From Metallyticus violacea (taxonomy: Eukaryota > Arthropoda > Insecta > Mantodea > Metallyticidae), in assembly GCA_030762175.1 (NCBI GenBank), contig CM060831.1:28221001-28285000 (forward strand): 64,000 bases of DNA, in the 5' to 3' direction. Shown here one piece after another: positions 35,701 through 46,689 of this stretch. A program made the translations under genes and the position numbers. Numbering within the stretch: position 1 is the first letter of the stretch; the number at the start of each line of letters is the position of its first letter. The notes below the pieces were generated by a model. It worked only from the letters and a program-made list of their open reading frames with translations. It was not told where the DNA came from and did not search any database.

Positions 35701-38700
35701 TATAAAAGTAATTTTGGTACATGTTTCGTGAGGTACATTCCTCACATTGTCAACCAAAACAACGACTGAGGAGCCAATTTCAGCAAAGTATGTTACTATG
35801 CTTGCTCTGGTGGTCTGTTAATGAACTTAAACAATATGTTGTCTGCTTCCGGTATATCAAAATTCATAAGTTTGTATTCATATTTTTTATGTAAATTTTT
35901 TCCCATATATTAAGTTCTTTCGGATGTTGAATTGTTTTTAGTAATGTTATGTCCTTCTCTATTTCATGATTCTCATTCCAAAAATGTGCAGCCACTGCTG
36001 ATTTTTCTACTTGTTTGTGTCTAATATTTCTCCAGTGTTCCTTTAATCTTATCCCCAGATTTCTCTTTGTTTTTCCTATGTATATTTTGTCACAATCCTT
36101 GCAATTAATTCTATATATACCTGAATGTTCTTCTTTCTTCTTTTTTTGTTTAATTTTATTTAGATTTAATAGTTTACCAACACTATATCTGTTTATTGGT
36201 GCTAGAGTAATGTTGTATTTTTTGAAAATTTTTTGGAATTTATGGTTAACATAAGGGTGATATGTGAATTTTTGATAAGTATTTTCTTTAAGTGAAGAAC
36301 TGAGTGTGGTGATTAGTTTAATTTCCTTTTTATTTTTAAATCTTTTTATTTTTTTATCTACCATTTGTTTGTTAAATCCATTTATTTCTGCTGTGTGTAT
36401 TATATGTGCGTATTCTTTCCTGTATTCTTCTTTACTGAGTGGTGTATTAACTAGCCTATATGTCATACTATTGAATGCTGCTTCCTTGTGGGGTCTGGGG
36501 CTGAAACTTAAAGAGAATTTTAATGTGACGACATGATTTTTAGTGTTTTACTTTAAATCAAAATAAGATTAATCTTTTGGTAGTGTGGGAAAATCTGAGG
36601 TTCACCTGTCTCAGAGACAGGTAAGTCCCAGCCATGCAGTTTGCTGCAGAGAGATGCTTGCTCTTGACAGAGAAACTACGACAGAATATATGAGGTTCTG
36701 CCAAGTTTGCATTTTTGACTTACCTATTTAAAAGCTTCGTCTGCAACAGTCATCTTCAATTTCATTCCAAATTACTTTTACCTCAATTAACACAGTATAA
36801 ATTTGATCTTTCGTTTTCTCTTAATTCATTGCTTGTATCTATACAATTGGCAATAAATGCTGTTAACAGTTCTCTAATGCCCCTGGGGGTCCATTGATCA
36901 CAATTTGAAAATTTATTTTAGGAGGATTCCTTTGGATTAAATTAGATTATTCATTTATTTAAACAGGTAATACTAAGACCATCAGATCTCTTCTGTACTG
37001 CCAGTCTCATTCCTGTATATTTTCAGTATAGACTCAAGACTTCTGTTGTACATATGTTAGTTACTGGAGCATTCAGTGAGTTTGCGAAGCAGTCATGGAG
37101 ATCTACGAACATAGAACTTGTCATTTACAATTACCACAGCAGCACACAGCATTTACAAAAAATATTGTGTACATCTACATAAATAGTTAAAATAAAAATG
37201 AAAAAGAACACCTAGAACTACTCAAGCAAACAACAAAAAGAGAAGCAGAAAAGACCAGTCACTTATTCATACAATTTTACTATATACATGTTTACATATG
37301 CATTATGTAAAATCATTGCATTGTTTTCAACTCGGTATAATATATTGTCACCCATATATTTCTTTACAGAATAATAGGCCTTTTTACATGGGTATTTTCT
37401 AAGAGCAGATTTAAAGAAATTATCATAGCAAATAAGGCTTTTAAGCTAGAGAGAAGAGCATTTTGTTCTAAAATGCATCGATAATAAACTCCTGTTTGAT
37501 GACAGGAAAGTGTTGAAGCGGTTAATGTAAATTTGCTTTTTGTCCAGTATTCATGTCATATATATTTTGATTTAGAACAAATTTTTCTTTATTATATAAA
37601 AGTGAGGGATAATATATATTCACAAGGAAGAAACTCACTATGTTCCTTGGTGTACACGTCATTTCTTTTAAAAGTTTAATCAGCAAATTTGTATCATTAA
37701 TACAATTACAATCTGAAAACTGCACAATTAGCAGAAAGGCACTTTTATTATAGTCCTTTGGGGTTTTAGTTGTCACATTCATTTTAGACAGAGTAAGGAA
37801 TATCCATCTACCATCTCTAGCCATGCAGCATGTAGGGCCTGTCAAAAAGTTTCCAGAAAATGTACCAATCATTGTTGACAAGTACTGCTAGGCTAGAAAA
37901 GTAGAAATACTGCTAAGTTTAGCTTCGTGCATTGTAACACTTCCTCCACATCAATGGTCTAGCCTTGGTATTCAGCTCAGGATATATGAATTGTATTCTC
38001 TTGACTTATTGTTAACTATGTGCATATGTAGAGGTAACATTTTTAATTCATTGTAATCATAATTTCATCTCCTGAAGCTCTGACTGATACAAAAACAGGA
38101 AAACTAAACAAACAAATGTACTGTCCCCCTCCCCCAATGCATTTAACATTCTATTATTACTACACAACAAAATGTTGAAGGAACTGTTGTCTGCCTGCCT
38201 GCCAAAATTATCTAATGTTTGCCATTTTAATACAATGAAAAATTATTCAAAAGCCTCAACCAGGCAAATTGTCTCAAATGAAGTCCACACCTACCAATTA
38301 TATTGTGTTAGGCTCAAGATATAGCAACAGTTATTCTTACTGTAGCTGAACACACTTGCTTAGAACAAATTAATCAGATTTAATTAATGTATTATGTTAT
38401 GCATTTTTAAGAGTATAACTGATATACCCTCATCTTTCTGAGATTTCTAGCAAAGCTAAAAAAATGCAAATACTCATTTTATGGAAAGAAAGTTTTCTGC
38501 AGAGGTGTCATTAATTTATTGAACTAATTTTGAGGAAGATGGTACCATAGCCAAATGATTAAACTGCTTGCCTGCTAGCAATGACCCGGGTTCACTCCCA
38601 GCAGCCATAAATGGGATTTGTGGCATACAAATCTGCATCTGGGCACGTTTTGTCTGCCGTTCATTTTTCCAGCATCTCATCTTCACCTTCATCAATCAGC

Positions 38701-41700
38701 ATAATTCAATCCATCAATTCTCTGTAAATGCATTACAAATGAACTGTGCTACTGTCCTCTGCTGTCTATGTGTGAAACTCCAATGCCTGACAGGCAAGCA
38801 AGTTGGCATTAGAACTCACTCATAGTTGACAAAAACAAAGATTAGTTCATATAAAAACTTTCGAAAAATAAGACATTTTTGAAAAATTCTGTTGGAACTC
38901 ACGTTAGACGACAAATTAATTATAATTTACGGAGATTAGCACTTGTTTTAGAAATTAAAAATTGTTTTTTCTTTCAGGAGAAAGACGGTATTCATCAATT
39001 AGTGGAGAAGAGAGTATTTCATTCTGGAGTACCTGTGAAATGTAATGGCCCAGTTAAACGAACTACTACAATTCAGCCTTTTTCCTTTGAGGAGAGGGAT
39101 AAAGCAGCACAGAGAAGAAAGCAAGAAAAATTGCAGAAGGTAAACAGTTTATCTACTTGAAATACATCTAACTTTGTTTCTTATGAATAGATAACTAAAA
39201 TAGTACTGGAAACAGTTTGTGGAACAAGCAACATTAACTTAAATACTTTAAAAATTTCCAGTCTTTTATTATTTAATAGGATTGCATGCTCATTTATACA
39301 AAATAAATGGAAAACAATTGGAGTTTTCCTTCAGCTTCTTAATCAAGTCATCAGAGTCTCTACAGGGAGGTGATGTTCTTGGCATCCACAAGCCATAACT
39401 AACACAAACAAATTTCTCATTATATCTCAATATTAATTAAATTTGGAATCTAACACAGTGAAATACGGTTAATAATCTCTTCTCAATCAAATTCTTTAGA
39501 CACTCTTTCTGGCTTCATTTACTGGAGATTTACTCACATCCTCATGAAACATGTCATGATCCAGTAAAGTGAAGCCAAAAAGAGTGTGTCTAAATAGTTT
39601 GACTCAAAAGAGATTATTTCTTAGTACATTTCTCTATTCTTCATCCACTGCCCCTGCAAGTTCCTGATGAGCCCAAAAAAATAATTGCGTATAATAGCAG
39701 TAATAAAAATTTTGATCTCCATATAGGAAATAGAAGTAATAATCTGACTGAAATCCACACAATTCCAATTTAGAACTTGATCCTATTTATCATACTTAAA
39801 TGACATGGCTATGTGTCTGGATGCAGCCAAATTAATATCAAGTAAACAGTGAAGAAAAATAATTATGATAGGAAATCATTGACCTATTCTTTTATTTTAG
39901 CAGAGGAAAAAAATTCTGAGTTCCTGAAATCTTATGTCCCAAACACAGCACTGCAGTTTAGCTTATCTTGTTTGAGCAATGAAATAAAAGCACAGAAAAT
40001 ATCATATTACAATTTGTTTCAGAGTAATACTTTAACCATCTCTTCTAAGTCAAACATGAGATTTACTCAGGACATGTTTCGTGGAACATTGTTCACATCA
40101 GCTGTTAAAAGACTGTTGGATCATTTGTAGAAGCGAAATCGGAGTACCCAGAGAATTACTTCTACGAATGATTCAAGTCTTGAATCAGATGTGAACAATT
40201 GTTCCATGAAACATGTCCCAAGTAACTCTCGTGTAAATGAAACCATAAAGAGTGTTGTATATTATTTTGACTCAGAAAGATTATAATTAATGCAATTTTC
40301 AGTATTAGATTCCAAATTGAATTAACATAGAAATAATTTAATATTTTCTTCCATTAAAAATTTTAACTTGTGTTCGAGTGTAAAACATTTTGGAGTTATT
40401 TTATTTTTCCATTCAGTAAATTCCAAGAGATACACCCATTTGTGTGTGTGTGTTAAAAAAATTAATCTTGACTAGATTAGTTCAAAAGGACAATGAATGC
40501 TATAATGGAATTAAAACAACTCGGTATAGTGGTGAAATTACTGTGTTGTCACAGAACAGCAGCTAATTATGTTTGTACACTTTAGAAGAAAGTTAATAAA
40601 CTTTATAACAGTATGTCCTACAACATTAAGCAAATGATTATTAGAAAATAATCTTTCATTTTCTAACCCATTACAGTAGTATATATTTCAAATGTAGAAA
40701 TGTTATAGGCTTATGCTTGAAACTCCAAAAGAAAAGAAAATACCAATGAATCATGTTGTACCGTGTGATCAGTTTTCCCCTGGAGTGTTTTGCCTATGGG
40801 CGGGCATGCTGCTGGTTAGCCAGCCAACTGGGTCTTAGTGATTAGGGGGAGGGTAAAAGAATAAAACAAACCAACCAACCATACAACACAACACATAAAC
40901 CAATTTAAAAAGCTCATTCCTTACCAAATGAGATTGTTGGAACTTCCTGCCTTCATTCTCCACACATTTTTTGGCATCACTTTAGGAAATTAATTATCTT
41001 TGAGTTCTTATATAGTGTGCGGGTTTGATTTGTAGGTGGTATTTTTTAATTTCCCCTAGAGATAATAATCACAGGCTGTTTCTGGGGACTGAGGTGGGGG
41101 CCACATATCCCTACTAATAACTCTTGACTTGTGGAAACTTAGATGTGACCTATCCAACAGTGAGAACCTGGTATCTAAGTTTTGCTTAGTGTGCTTGGGT
41201 GATATAATCATCTAAGCCAAAAGGCAGATTGGTTGACTCTGGGTGCTGTCTTAATGTAAAAAAAAAAAACCACTCGAAGGCACAAACCTCTATGTTTCAC
41301 GTGTACACGATACATGTGATATCTTGTTGGACCCAGGGAGCAATTCCCATGACATGTCTTGTGGAAACGTTATGAATTGCTCTCATGGAATTATATGCAT
41401 TGTCAGAAGTGGCTGAGTCCTGTTGAAAAAATGGATGATTCTGCTCCCTATCAGTTAATTCTCTGAAAAAAAAAAGAGGTTAGTATGGCATTCACATAAG
41501 TAACAGAATCAACTGTATGCTCAAAAAAAACGCCATGGGTGGCCCAGGTAATTAAGGTGCTGAATCATGAGTGGGGGGTCTGGAATTCAAATCCTGCCAG
41601 ACTGTCCTCCCTGACTGAGGTATTTTCCGGATGTTCCTCAATTCTCATAAATGGCAAATACCAGGGAGGCACCTTAAACTTAGGCCTGTAATTTTTCCTT

Positions 41701-44247
41701 AAAAAAATCCTTTTCCAATATATCATTTCATCTCGTGTATCATCAGTCCTCAGCCTGCAGTATCTCGGAAGTAAAAATAGGCATTAAAAAGATGAATCTC
41801 AAAAATAATTGCTCCTATGATTCTTTCATCACCGATTTAACACATATTACTCAAACATAATGACACGCTATGCAGTTGTAAACATGGGCAAAATTCGCTT
41901 TATGTATGCTGTCAAATTAAGGAACAAGCAACACAACATTCCAGGAACAGCTGCACTATGAGTGCGACAGTCAGCAAGGTGAACAAATAAGCAAGGAGGC
42001 TTGCTACCCACTCCAGCATGGCAAAAGAGTGGGGGCTTGCTTGTAAGAGAAACTCTGCACCCCAAGAGAAAGCATCACTGATTGCTAGTGCAGGCACTAT
42101 GATTAGAGGAATAATATATTATCAAATTATCACTGAGTTTTATGGTGGCAGAGGGGCTACTCCCAATGACATATTGCTTTTATCTTCCTCTGAGATACTG
42201 CTTGGAGAGACTATTTCATCCACAATTTATCCAGACTCCCTTCTTTTGTTGTGAGAGACCACCAAATCCCAGTCACCTAGAATTACTTCTTGGATTCCTT
42301 CCCTGGTGAGGCACTCTGCTTTTAAGGTGGAAAACTTTTTGTTTTTTGCTATATAACCCTTCACTTGTGCCCAGATGTTTTCAATTGGGTTAAAATGGTA
42401 ATGATAAGAAGTAGTCTGGTTTGGATGGAATCAAAAGTTCCATTATCTCTATTTTGCTTATGAACTGTAAAGTCATTAAGATCATAGTATGACTGGGTGG
42501 AACTACACACTCTTATTGCTCCAGTTACTTGTTTATAATATGTAGTACTAGTTTCAGCAACCATTGTTCGCATCCTCAGCTAATGAGCAATAAGAGTGTG
42601 TATTTCTACTCAATCATACAACGATCTTAATTATGTGATTAGGCTTACTGTACAAATTCCAATTAACATTTATTGTTTTGTAATGTCATTGTTTTTGGAC
42701 AGTACATGTTCTAGCCATTTTAGCATGTCCTTTTTCATCCATTGCTTGTCTGGGCTTTGTTTTCTATTACAGAATGATAAAGTGCATTATCCATTACAAT
42801 AATGGCATTAAAGAGATTGGCTTCTTTAAGGCTACTGCAATTCCTGAGTTTTCCTCTGGATTTTCAATCTTTTTTAAGATGGTCCAGCCGCTTGTATTGC
42901 AACTTCTCCTCCCATACCTTCATCTCGCTCACCAAGCTTCATAATTTATTTTCTTACATATTCTACTACAGTGCACCTTAATATATTCAATGTCCACCAT
43001 TTTCCCTTTCAAAATAATCGTGCAAACTATGTCACAAGCTTGACACGAAGGACCCATCTGTGTCTGCCTCTTTTGTGGGGAATGTAGCCTAGGCTGCCAT
43101 CACTAATAACCCACTACTGTTTCTGCACTAACATGCAGTAACACTGATAACAATAAATGATAAAACAATAATATGCAACATCAGTGATCACATGAAATGA
43201 TTATGTTGCACACTGAGCATAATAGGGTCACAACTTAATTTTATAGGACAGCATTTTAAAAGTTTCATATTTTGATAATAAAATAAAAATATTATTTTAT
43301 TAGTGCTCTCTGATGGAAATTGATTTGTTGATTTGATTTATTTATTTACGGATGCTCTTTAACATCTTAGGTCATCAGTATCCCATTCAATTCAGGGTGA
43401 AGTGGCAGATCAATTTTGCTCAGAGGCCTCTTCTTTCAGGCTTGAGGATTCTTTTACATGCTGTAAATCTATGACATGGAACCCATGGCTTTACTTCCCT
43501 GCTATAGGAAGCCATTCTTTGGATTTTTACGCCTGAAAAAAAATGTATGGGTCCGGAGCGGTATCAAACCCACGATTTTGCATTTAGGGAGCAAGTATGG
43601 TTACCTCTATTCCTCCAGGACCAACTGATAGAAATTAATATAAATATAAGAGTGTTCTTACACCAAATTAAACTCGTATAGACCATTAGAAAATCACAAA
43701 ATCCATTGTATATTTATTTATATATAGTTATGGCCCTATTATTCTCGTTGAGCAACATAATAGTAGAAAATGATAAAATTCTTAAAAACACTAATATAAT
43801 TATTACAAGAAAGGGTGCAAAACCCAGAGAGAAAGCATGTGGGTTTGTTGCAGCTTATTGACTAGCATGAAAGAAAAAGGGCTGTTTTCATGGAAACTCT
43901 CCATGGCATGAACTGTCCAAAGTAAGTTTTTATTTTAATTCCCCTGTAATAAAGACACTTTATAACTGGATCACCTCATAATATTCTATGTTTCTTCTAT
44001 GTTATGTAATAAAATCATGACTATGTTGTTGCCCACTGTCAGATGGAAGGTACTTCATTCATGCTGTAGCAATGCTACAATACTCTTTTTGCTGCAGGAT
44101 GTGAATTATTATCTATTGAAATTATGCTCTGCAGCTTCTCATTAATTTTAAAATTTTCTCTGTTTTTAGATTTTAGATGAAAAAAAGGAGTATTCGAGTT
44201 TTCATGCAAATCCTCTTCCTGCTTATTTAAAACATAATCGGGTTTGA
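32642..44247 (+). CDS. TPX2-like (mei-38-like) microtubule-associated protein
   Basis: Exons 32642-32704, 33432-33566, 38978-39139 and 44170-44247 join in phase (21+45+54+25 codons, then TGA) into a protein of about 145 residues. All donors read gtaagt or gtaaac and the acceptors follow pyrimidine tracts. Exon 3 carries PFSFEERDKAAQRRKQEKLQ and exon 4 ILDEKKEYSSFHANPLPAYL. This order (P-F-x-F-E-R, a charged helix, then F-x-A-x-P-L-P) is typical of the C-terminal domain of TPX2-family spindle-assembly factors; Drosophila mei-38 is a short relative. The Aurora-A and kinesin-5 regions of vertebrate TPX2 are absent. A terminal exon starting at 44955 with a poly(A) signal at 45017-45022 may be 3' UTR or may extend the protein. 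The family call is likely, orthology less so. Confidence 0.65.
33432..33566 (+). CDS. TPX2-like coding exon 2
   Basis: Forty-five codons encode ISQHPSLSKPYIKNATPKGT and SVQKIDSRCTSITPRKPILT, ending ALALI. Acceptor ttaacag after a long T tract, donor gtaagt. Basic, Ser/Thr/Pro-rich linker-like sequence. Confidence 0.6.
33955..34232 (-). mobile_element. tRNA-derived SINE, family A, copy 7 (old)
   Basis: Reverse orientation, more diverged than the others but with the same order of blocks (ctcagaggcctcttctttca-like, then agatcttgggttta). Lies in intron 2 of the TPX2-like gene. Confidence 0.75.
35105..35568 (-). pseudogene. 3' end of the second LINE family, copy 2
   Basis: Minus strand encodes [12 protein letters not shown] and AYYSVKEYMIDNIQ, then the 3' UTR shared with 28540-29043 and 37060-37640. 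Directly abuts the PLE at 35581 (target duplication 35569-35580), so the PLE landed in or beside it. Confidence 0.65.
35712..35759 (-). ncRNA. hammerhead-like motif, subfamily B, with U3/A8 core
   Basis: Identical over 48 nt to the plus-strand motif at 11742-11789: helix I TTTTGG/CCAAAA, core TTGACAA, helix II GTGAGG/CCTCAC, GAAA, C-AT-G, UA. Preserved in an element whose ORF is still open. Confidence 0.55.
35864..36466 (-). CDS. PLE polyprotein C-terminus with GIY-YIG endonuclease (partial)
   Basis: A 200-codon open frame with no stops. The first half has the linker seen in PLEs ([30 protein letters not shown]). The second half is the nuclease: [34 protein letters not shown] with the catalytic Arg, and AVAAHFWNENHEIE. 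Endonuclease-bearing PLEs use this domain to nick target DNA for priming. The reverse transcriptase is missing, so it cannot move on its own. Confidence 0.88.
   Translation of the reverse strand: MTYRLVNTPLSKEEYRKEYAHIIHTAEINGFNKQMVDKKIKRFKNKKEIKLITTLSSSLKENTYQKFTYHPYVNHKFQKIFKKYNITLAPINRYSVGKLLNLNKIKQKKKKEEHSGIYRINCKDCDKIYIGKTKRNLGIRLKEHWRNIRHKQVEKSAVAAHFWNENHEIEKDITLLKTIQHPKELNIWEKIYIKNMNTNL
37060..37640 (-). pseudogene. 3' end of the second LINE family, copy 3
   Basis: Minus strand reads YYPSLLYNKEKFVLNQNIYD and MNTGQKANLH, then the region matching the copies at 28540 and 35105, including the shared 3' UTR. An open frame runs to 37881 but its front part is not recognised. Confidence 0.65.
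38535..38645 (+). repeat. tRNA-like SINE fragment
   Basis: A-box-like ccatagccaaatgattaaac and B-box-like gggttcactccc at tRNA spacing. A family body was not recognised; it is not a functional tRNA by eye. Confidence 0.45.
38978..39139 (+). CDS. TPX2-like coding exon 3
   Basis: Fifty-four codons from EKDGIHQLVEKRVFHSGVPV to RRKQEKLQK contain the PFSFEERDKAA motif. Acceptor ctttcag, donor gtaaac, phase 0 at both ends. Confidence 0.75.
39423..39636. mobile_element. palindromic PLE-derived element, subfamily E
   Basis: Arms (about 39468-39528 and 39560-39625) are inverted; the centre keeps only ATGAAACATGTC of the hammerhead. Tail as in the other subfamily-E copies. Confidence 0.6.
40050..40330. 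mobile_element. PLE-derived element, subfamily E, hammerheads decayed
   Basis: Minus-strand motif: CTGATG followed directly by helix II (G8-A9 region partly deleted), GAAAC, AT-GTC and a 3-bp helix I. Plus-strand motif at about 40185-40220 keeps GAAACATGTCC but not the front core. The tail near 40300 is shared with 17160. Confidence 0.55.
41533..41800 (+). mobile_element. tRNA-like SINE, family B, copy 2
   Basis: Same head (ccatgggtggcccagg), B-box-like ggaattcaaatcctgcc and body as 21358-21625. In intron 3 of the TPX2-like gene. Confidence 0.78.
42478..42678 (-). mobile_element. solo hammerhead element inserted in a transposase
   Basis: Arms with gaactacacactcttattg and caataagagtgtgta are inverted. 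TGTAA-A/T-GTCATT flanks at 42466-42477 and 42679-42690. Removing it and one flank joins the transposase frame KNNDI-TVHKQ. A tail shared with 14298, 26846 and 28176 lies at the right. Confidence 0.82.
42543..42582 (-). ncRNA. hammerhead ribozyme motif (core intact, G7)
   Basis: Minus strand: helix I TAG (42582-42580) pairs with CTA (42545-42543); core CTGAGGA at 42579-42573; helix II GC-AAC/GTTGC with one bulged G and loop AATG; GAAAC, TA, GTA. Position 7 tolerates any base in hammerheads. Confidence 0.6.
43330..43626 (-). mobile_element. tRNA-derived SINE, family A, copy 8
   Basis: Near full length in reverse orientation, in intron 3 of the TPX2-like gene just upstream of exon 4. Confidence 0.85.
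44170..44247 (+). CDS. TPX2-like coding exon 4
   Basis: Encodes ILDEKKEYSSFHANPLPAYL followed by KHNRV and TGA. A strong donor (AAAAG, then gtaatt) follows at about 44271 in the 3' UTR. A weaker donor, gtttga at 44242, would splice before the stop. Confidence 0.7.
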   Translation: MLDEKKEYSSFHANPLPAYLKHNRV

Positions 44248-44496
44248 ATGGTGCAAAACTGAAAAGGTAATTGTAATTGCATTATACCACTGTAAGTTTA
44301 ATTTATAATGTATTATTTTAGCAGAAGTTCAATAACCAGCATATAGTTCTAAAATTGTGGGGTAGTATGCTTTGGGAGCTTCTATTAATTGTAAATTTTT
44401 TACTGCTAGCAATTAGGTAACTACTATTTTGTGCCAGGAGCTTTAATGCATACTATTCAAAATGTGATTCCTGTAAAATTGTACTATTCTTCTGAA

Positions 44497-44726
44497 ATTG
44501 CATAAGCATAAAATTATAACATATAATTACCATTAGTGGCATCTTTTATCATGAAATGTAAGACAGTGGAAAGATAATTATTTTCTGCTATAACTGCTTG
44601 TACTGTTTTTCATTGCATAAGCATAAAATTATAACATATAATTACCATTAGTGGCATCTTTTATCATGAAATGTAAGACAGTGGAAAGATAATTATTTTC
44701 TGCTATAACTGCTTGTACTGTTTTTC
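44497..44726. repeat. perfect 115-bp tandem duplication
   Basis: 44497-44611 and 44612-44726 are identical by eye, starting attgcataagcataaaatta. It lies between exon 4 and the putative terminal exon of the TPX2-like gene. Identity means it is recent or an assembly duplicate. Confidence 0.92.
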
Positions 44727-44954
44727 ATTAGCATACATTGCATGAGCCAAGAATCAAAATGGCTTTTTAAAAGCTTTCAAAATATTAAATATATCTACAC
44801 TGTATAAATATTGTTCTGAGGCACAAAGGTTTATAAAGAATGTAACAAAGCTGCATTTGATGTGAACCAGCTTACAGCAGTTTGTGTCATGTTCAAGTGC
44901 CAAATAAAATTGAACTTGATATAGTTTCTTCATTTGTGTGTGATATTTTTGCAG

Positions 44955-45040
44955 GTTGCCCCAAGGAATAGAAGTTTAATGGAAAGTTGAAAAAACTGTT
45001 TTTGTAATACTGTATAAATAAAGGGACTGTACTTCAACCA
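44955..45040 (+). other. putative terminal exon / 3' UTR of the TPX2-like gene
   Basis: Begins after a strong acceptor (atatttttgcag) and includes AATAAA at 45017-45022. If exon 4 uses the gtttga donor, the protein would end VAPRNRSLMES; if it uses the stronger donor, this is untranslated. In a third frame it reads LPQGIEV and a stop, reminiscent of the LP that follows this motif in TPX2 proteins, but no clean splice gives that frame. Confidence 0.45.
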
Positions 45041-45059
45041 ACTTAGTCTCCTGTACTTG

Positions 45060-46685
45060 AATAATTGTTCTTTTTATAAGATGCAAAGTTACAGCATTAT
45101 TTAATCAATATAAAATGAATAATAACCAACTGTTGATCTCAATAAAAATTTGTAAAATGTGTGTGTAATAGGAATAGTCATTTCTTTCATAGCCACATTA
45201 AATAACTATTCACTACATATATTTTAATTCTGTATATATATCTCTCTCATATATGAAAGCAATATATTTGCTGTCTTACATATCAACTAGTTTATTAATG
45301 TGCAAATTTCATCAAGCTGTAGAGTGTATATATTTTATATAATAAATAATTTTTATAACTAGTGACTATAATTTTAAACCCTCTAATTGTTCTGCTTTTA
45401 AAGGACTTGAAACTTTCAGAGCTTTGATTTTCTTTCTTGAGGTATTGCTTTTGTTTTGGCTTGCATTGGAAGTATTAACCATCTCATTACTCTCCTCAGA
45501 GTTAACATATAATTAACTCTACACATCCAAAAGCAACATTTATAAAATTGGCTGCCAATCTGAACAGTAAGCTGCATACTGATGGGGATGTCTTTTGCAC
45601 TGTTTGTAAATATCCATCAGCATGAACATTCAAAAGAAAATGCACAAATTCTGATTGTTTCGCTCCTTGAACGTTGAGTTCCTTTTTCTACAGATTTGTC
45701 ACCATTCTAAGATGTGAAATATTCTAGTTATGCTGTCGAAACATACAATAAATATATGATCATATTATCAAGTTTTAGTAAGTTTACATTATCAGAGTAA
45801 TCCTATCTACAAATACATTCAATTATTGTGAAAAAGACAATTTCATTAAATGGGCAAAAGCAAAAAGAGAATAAACAAACAACCTTACTGAACCCATAAT
45901 AAACTGCCTATGGAAAATAAGTCAGGAAACAAAATGAGATGGACACAATTCACCCACCTGCAACTTTACTAATTACATACACAGGTGTCAATACAAAAAC
46001 CAAAGTATCGCAAACATATTTAACTTATCAATAAAATCAAACAAACCAAACTAGGGGATTTACTAGATCCTTTGATGTGATTTCTTTTCTCCAGCATTCC
46101 CAGAAGAGAATTAATCACTTAAACTAACTAAAGTCCAAATCTGCCAGAAGTAGTAAAAGAATGTCCTTGCCAAAATATGGATCTAAACAAACATACTTCT
46201 CATTCAGAGGTAATTTACAATCGCAAAAGAATGAACTGGCCATGGGAAATTTCCCCCATTTTAAAGAGTTCAATTGTTTATACCATCCCATACATGTACA
46301 CATATAAGTATGTGGACAACATTTTTGCAATTGAATGGCTCCCCCAAACAACATAGTAACTGACAGTTTTCATCAATGCAAGGGAAATGTGGAACAACGT
46401 TCTATATGAGCCATGCATATGTTAGAAAAATTGTTCAGTCTAATGTTTGATATCACTGTTTTAATATTTTTTGGCATTTACAAGAACAATGTAGTAAATG
46501 CAAGTAAACTGGTGTAGCAGCTAGAATTATTGCTCTTAAAGGTAAACAGAAAGACAGAAATGTCTTATGGAAAGATAGTCATTATAAACATCTTCAGGAC
46601 AGTGGGTGTCCACATATCTCAGAAAGAAATCAGCCTGTAGCTAAAAAATTGCTTCCAAATATGGTAAATAGAACAAGTAACTAAC
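45060..46685. other. intergenic AT-rich DNA, nothing recognised
   Basis: Short open frames only; no conserved domain or repeat family could be assigned. Confidence 0.4.
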
Positions 46686-46689
46686 CTAA

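Larger units (their letters stand above)
35581..36570 (-). mobile_element. Penelope-like element, subfamily B, 5'-truncated
   Basis: Inverted arms (about 35625-35700 and 36505-36570) surround a long open frame, 35864-36466. AATCTTTTGGTA is duplicated at 35569-35580 and 36571-36582. The hammerhead at 35712-35759 lies about 100 bases downstream of the endonuclease stop, on the same strand. The longest intact PLE coding piece here, so probably the youngest copy. Confidence 0.88.
42250..43100 (-). pseudogene. DDE_3-type transposase remnant, interrupted by a hammerhead element
   Basis: Minus strand reads NAIIVMDNALYHSVI (second catalytic Asp region), KQWMKKDMLKWLEHVLSKNN, then after the insertion TVHKQNRDNGTFDS, and finally YHYHFNPIENIWAQVKGYIA (NPIE with the catalytic Glu). 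The N-terminal part was not found. Frameshifts present. Confidence 0.7.

Noticed and set aside
36015..36254. Hydrophobic open frame on the plus strand
   Set aside because: It is the complement of the PLE endonuclease frame.
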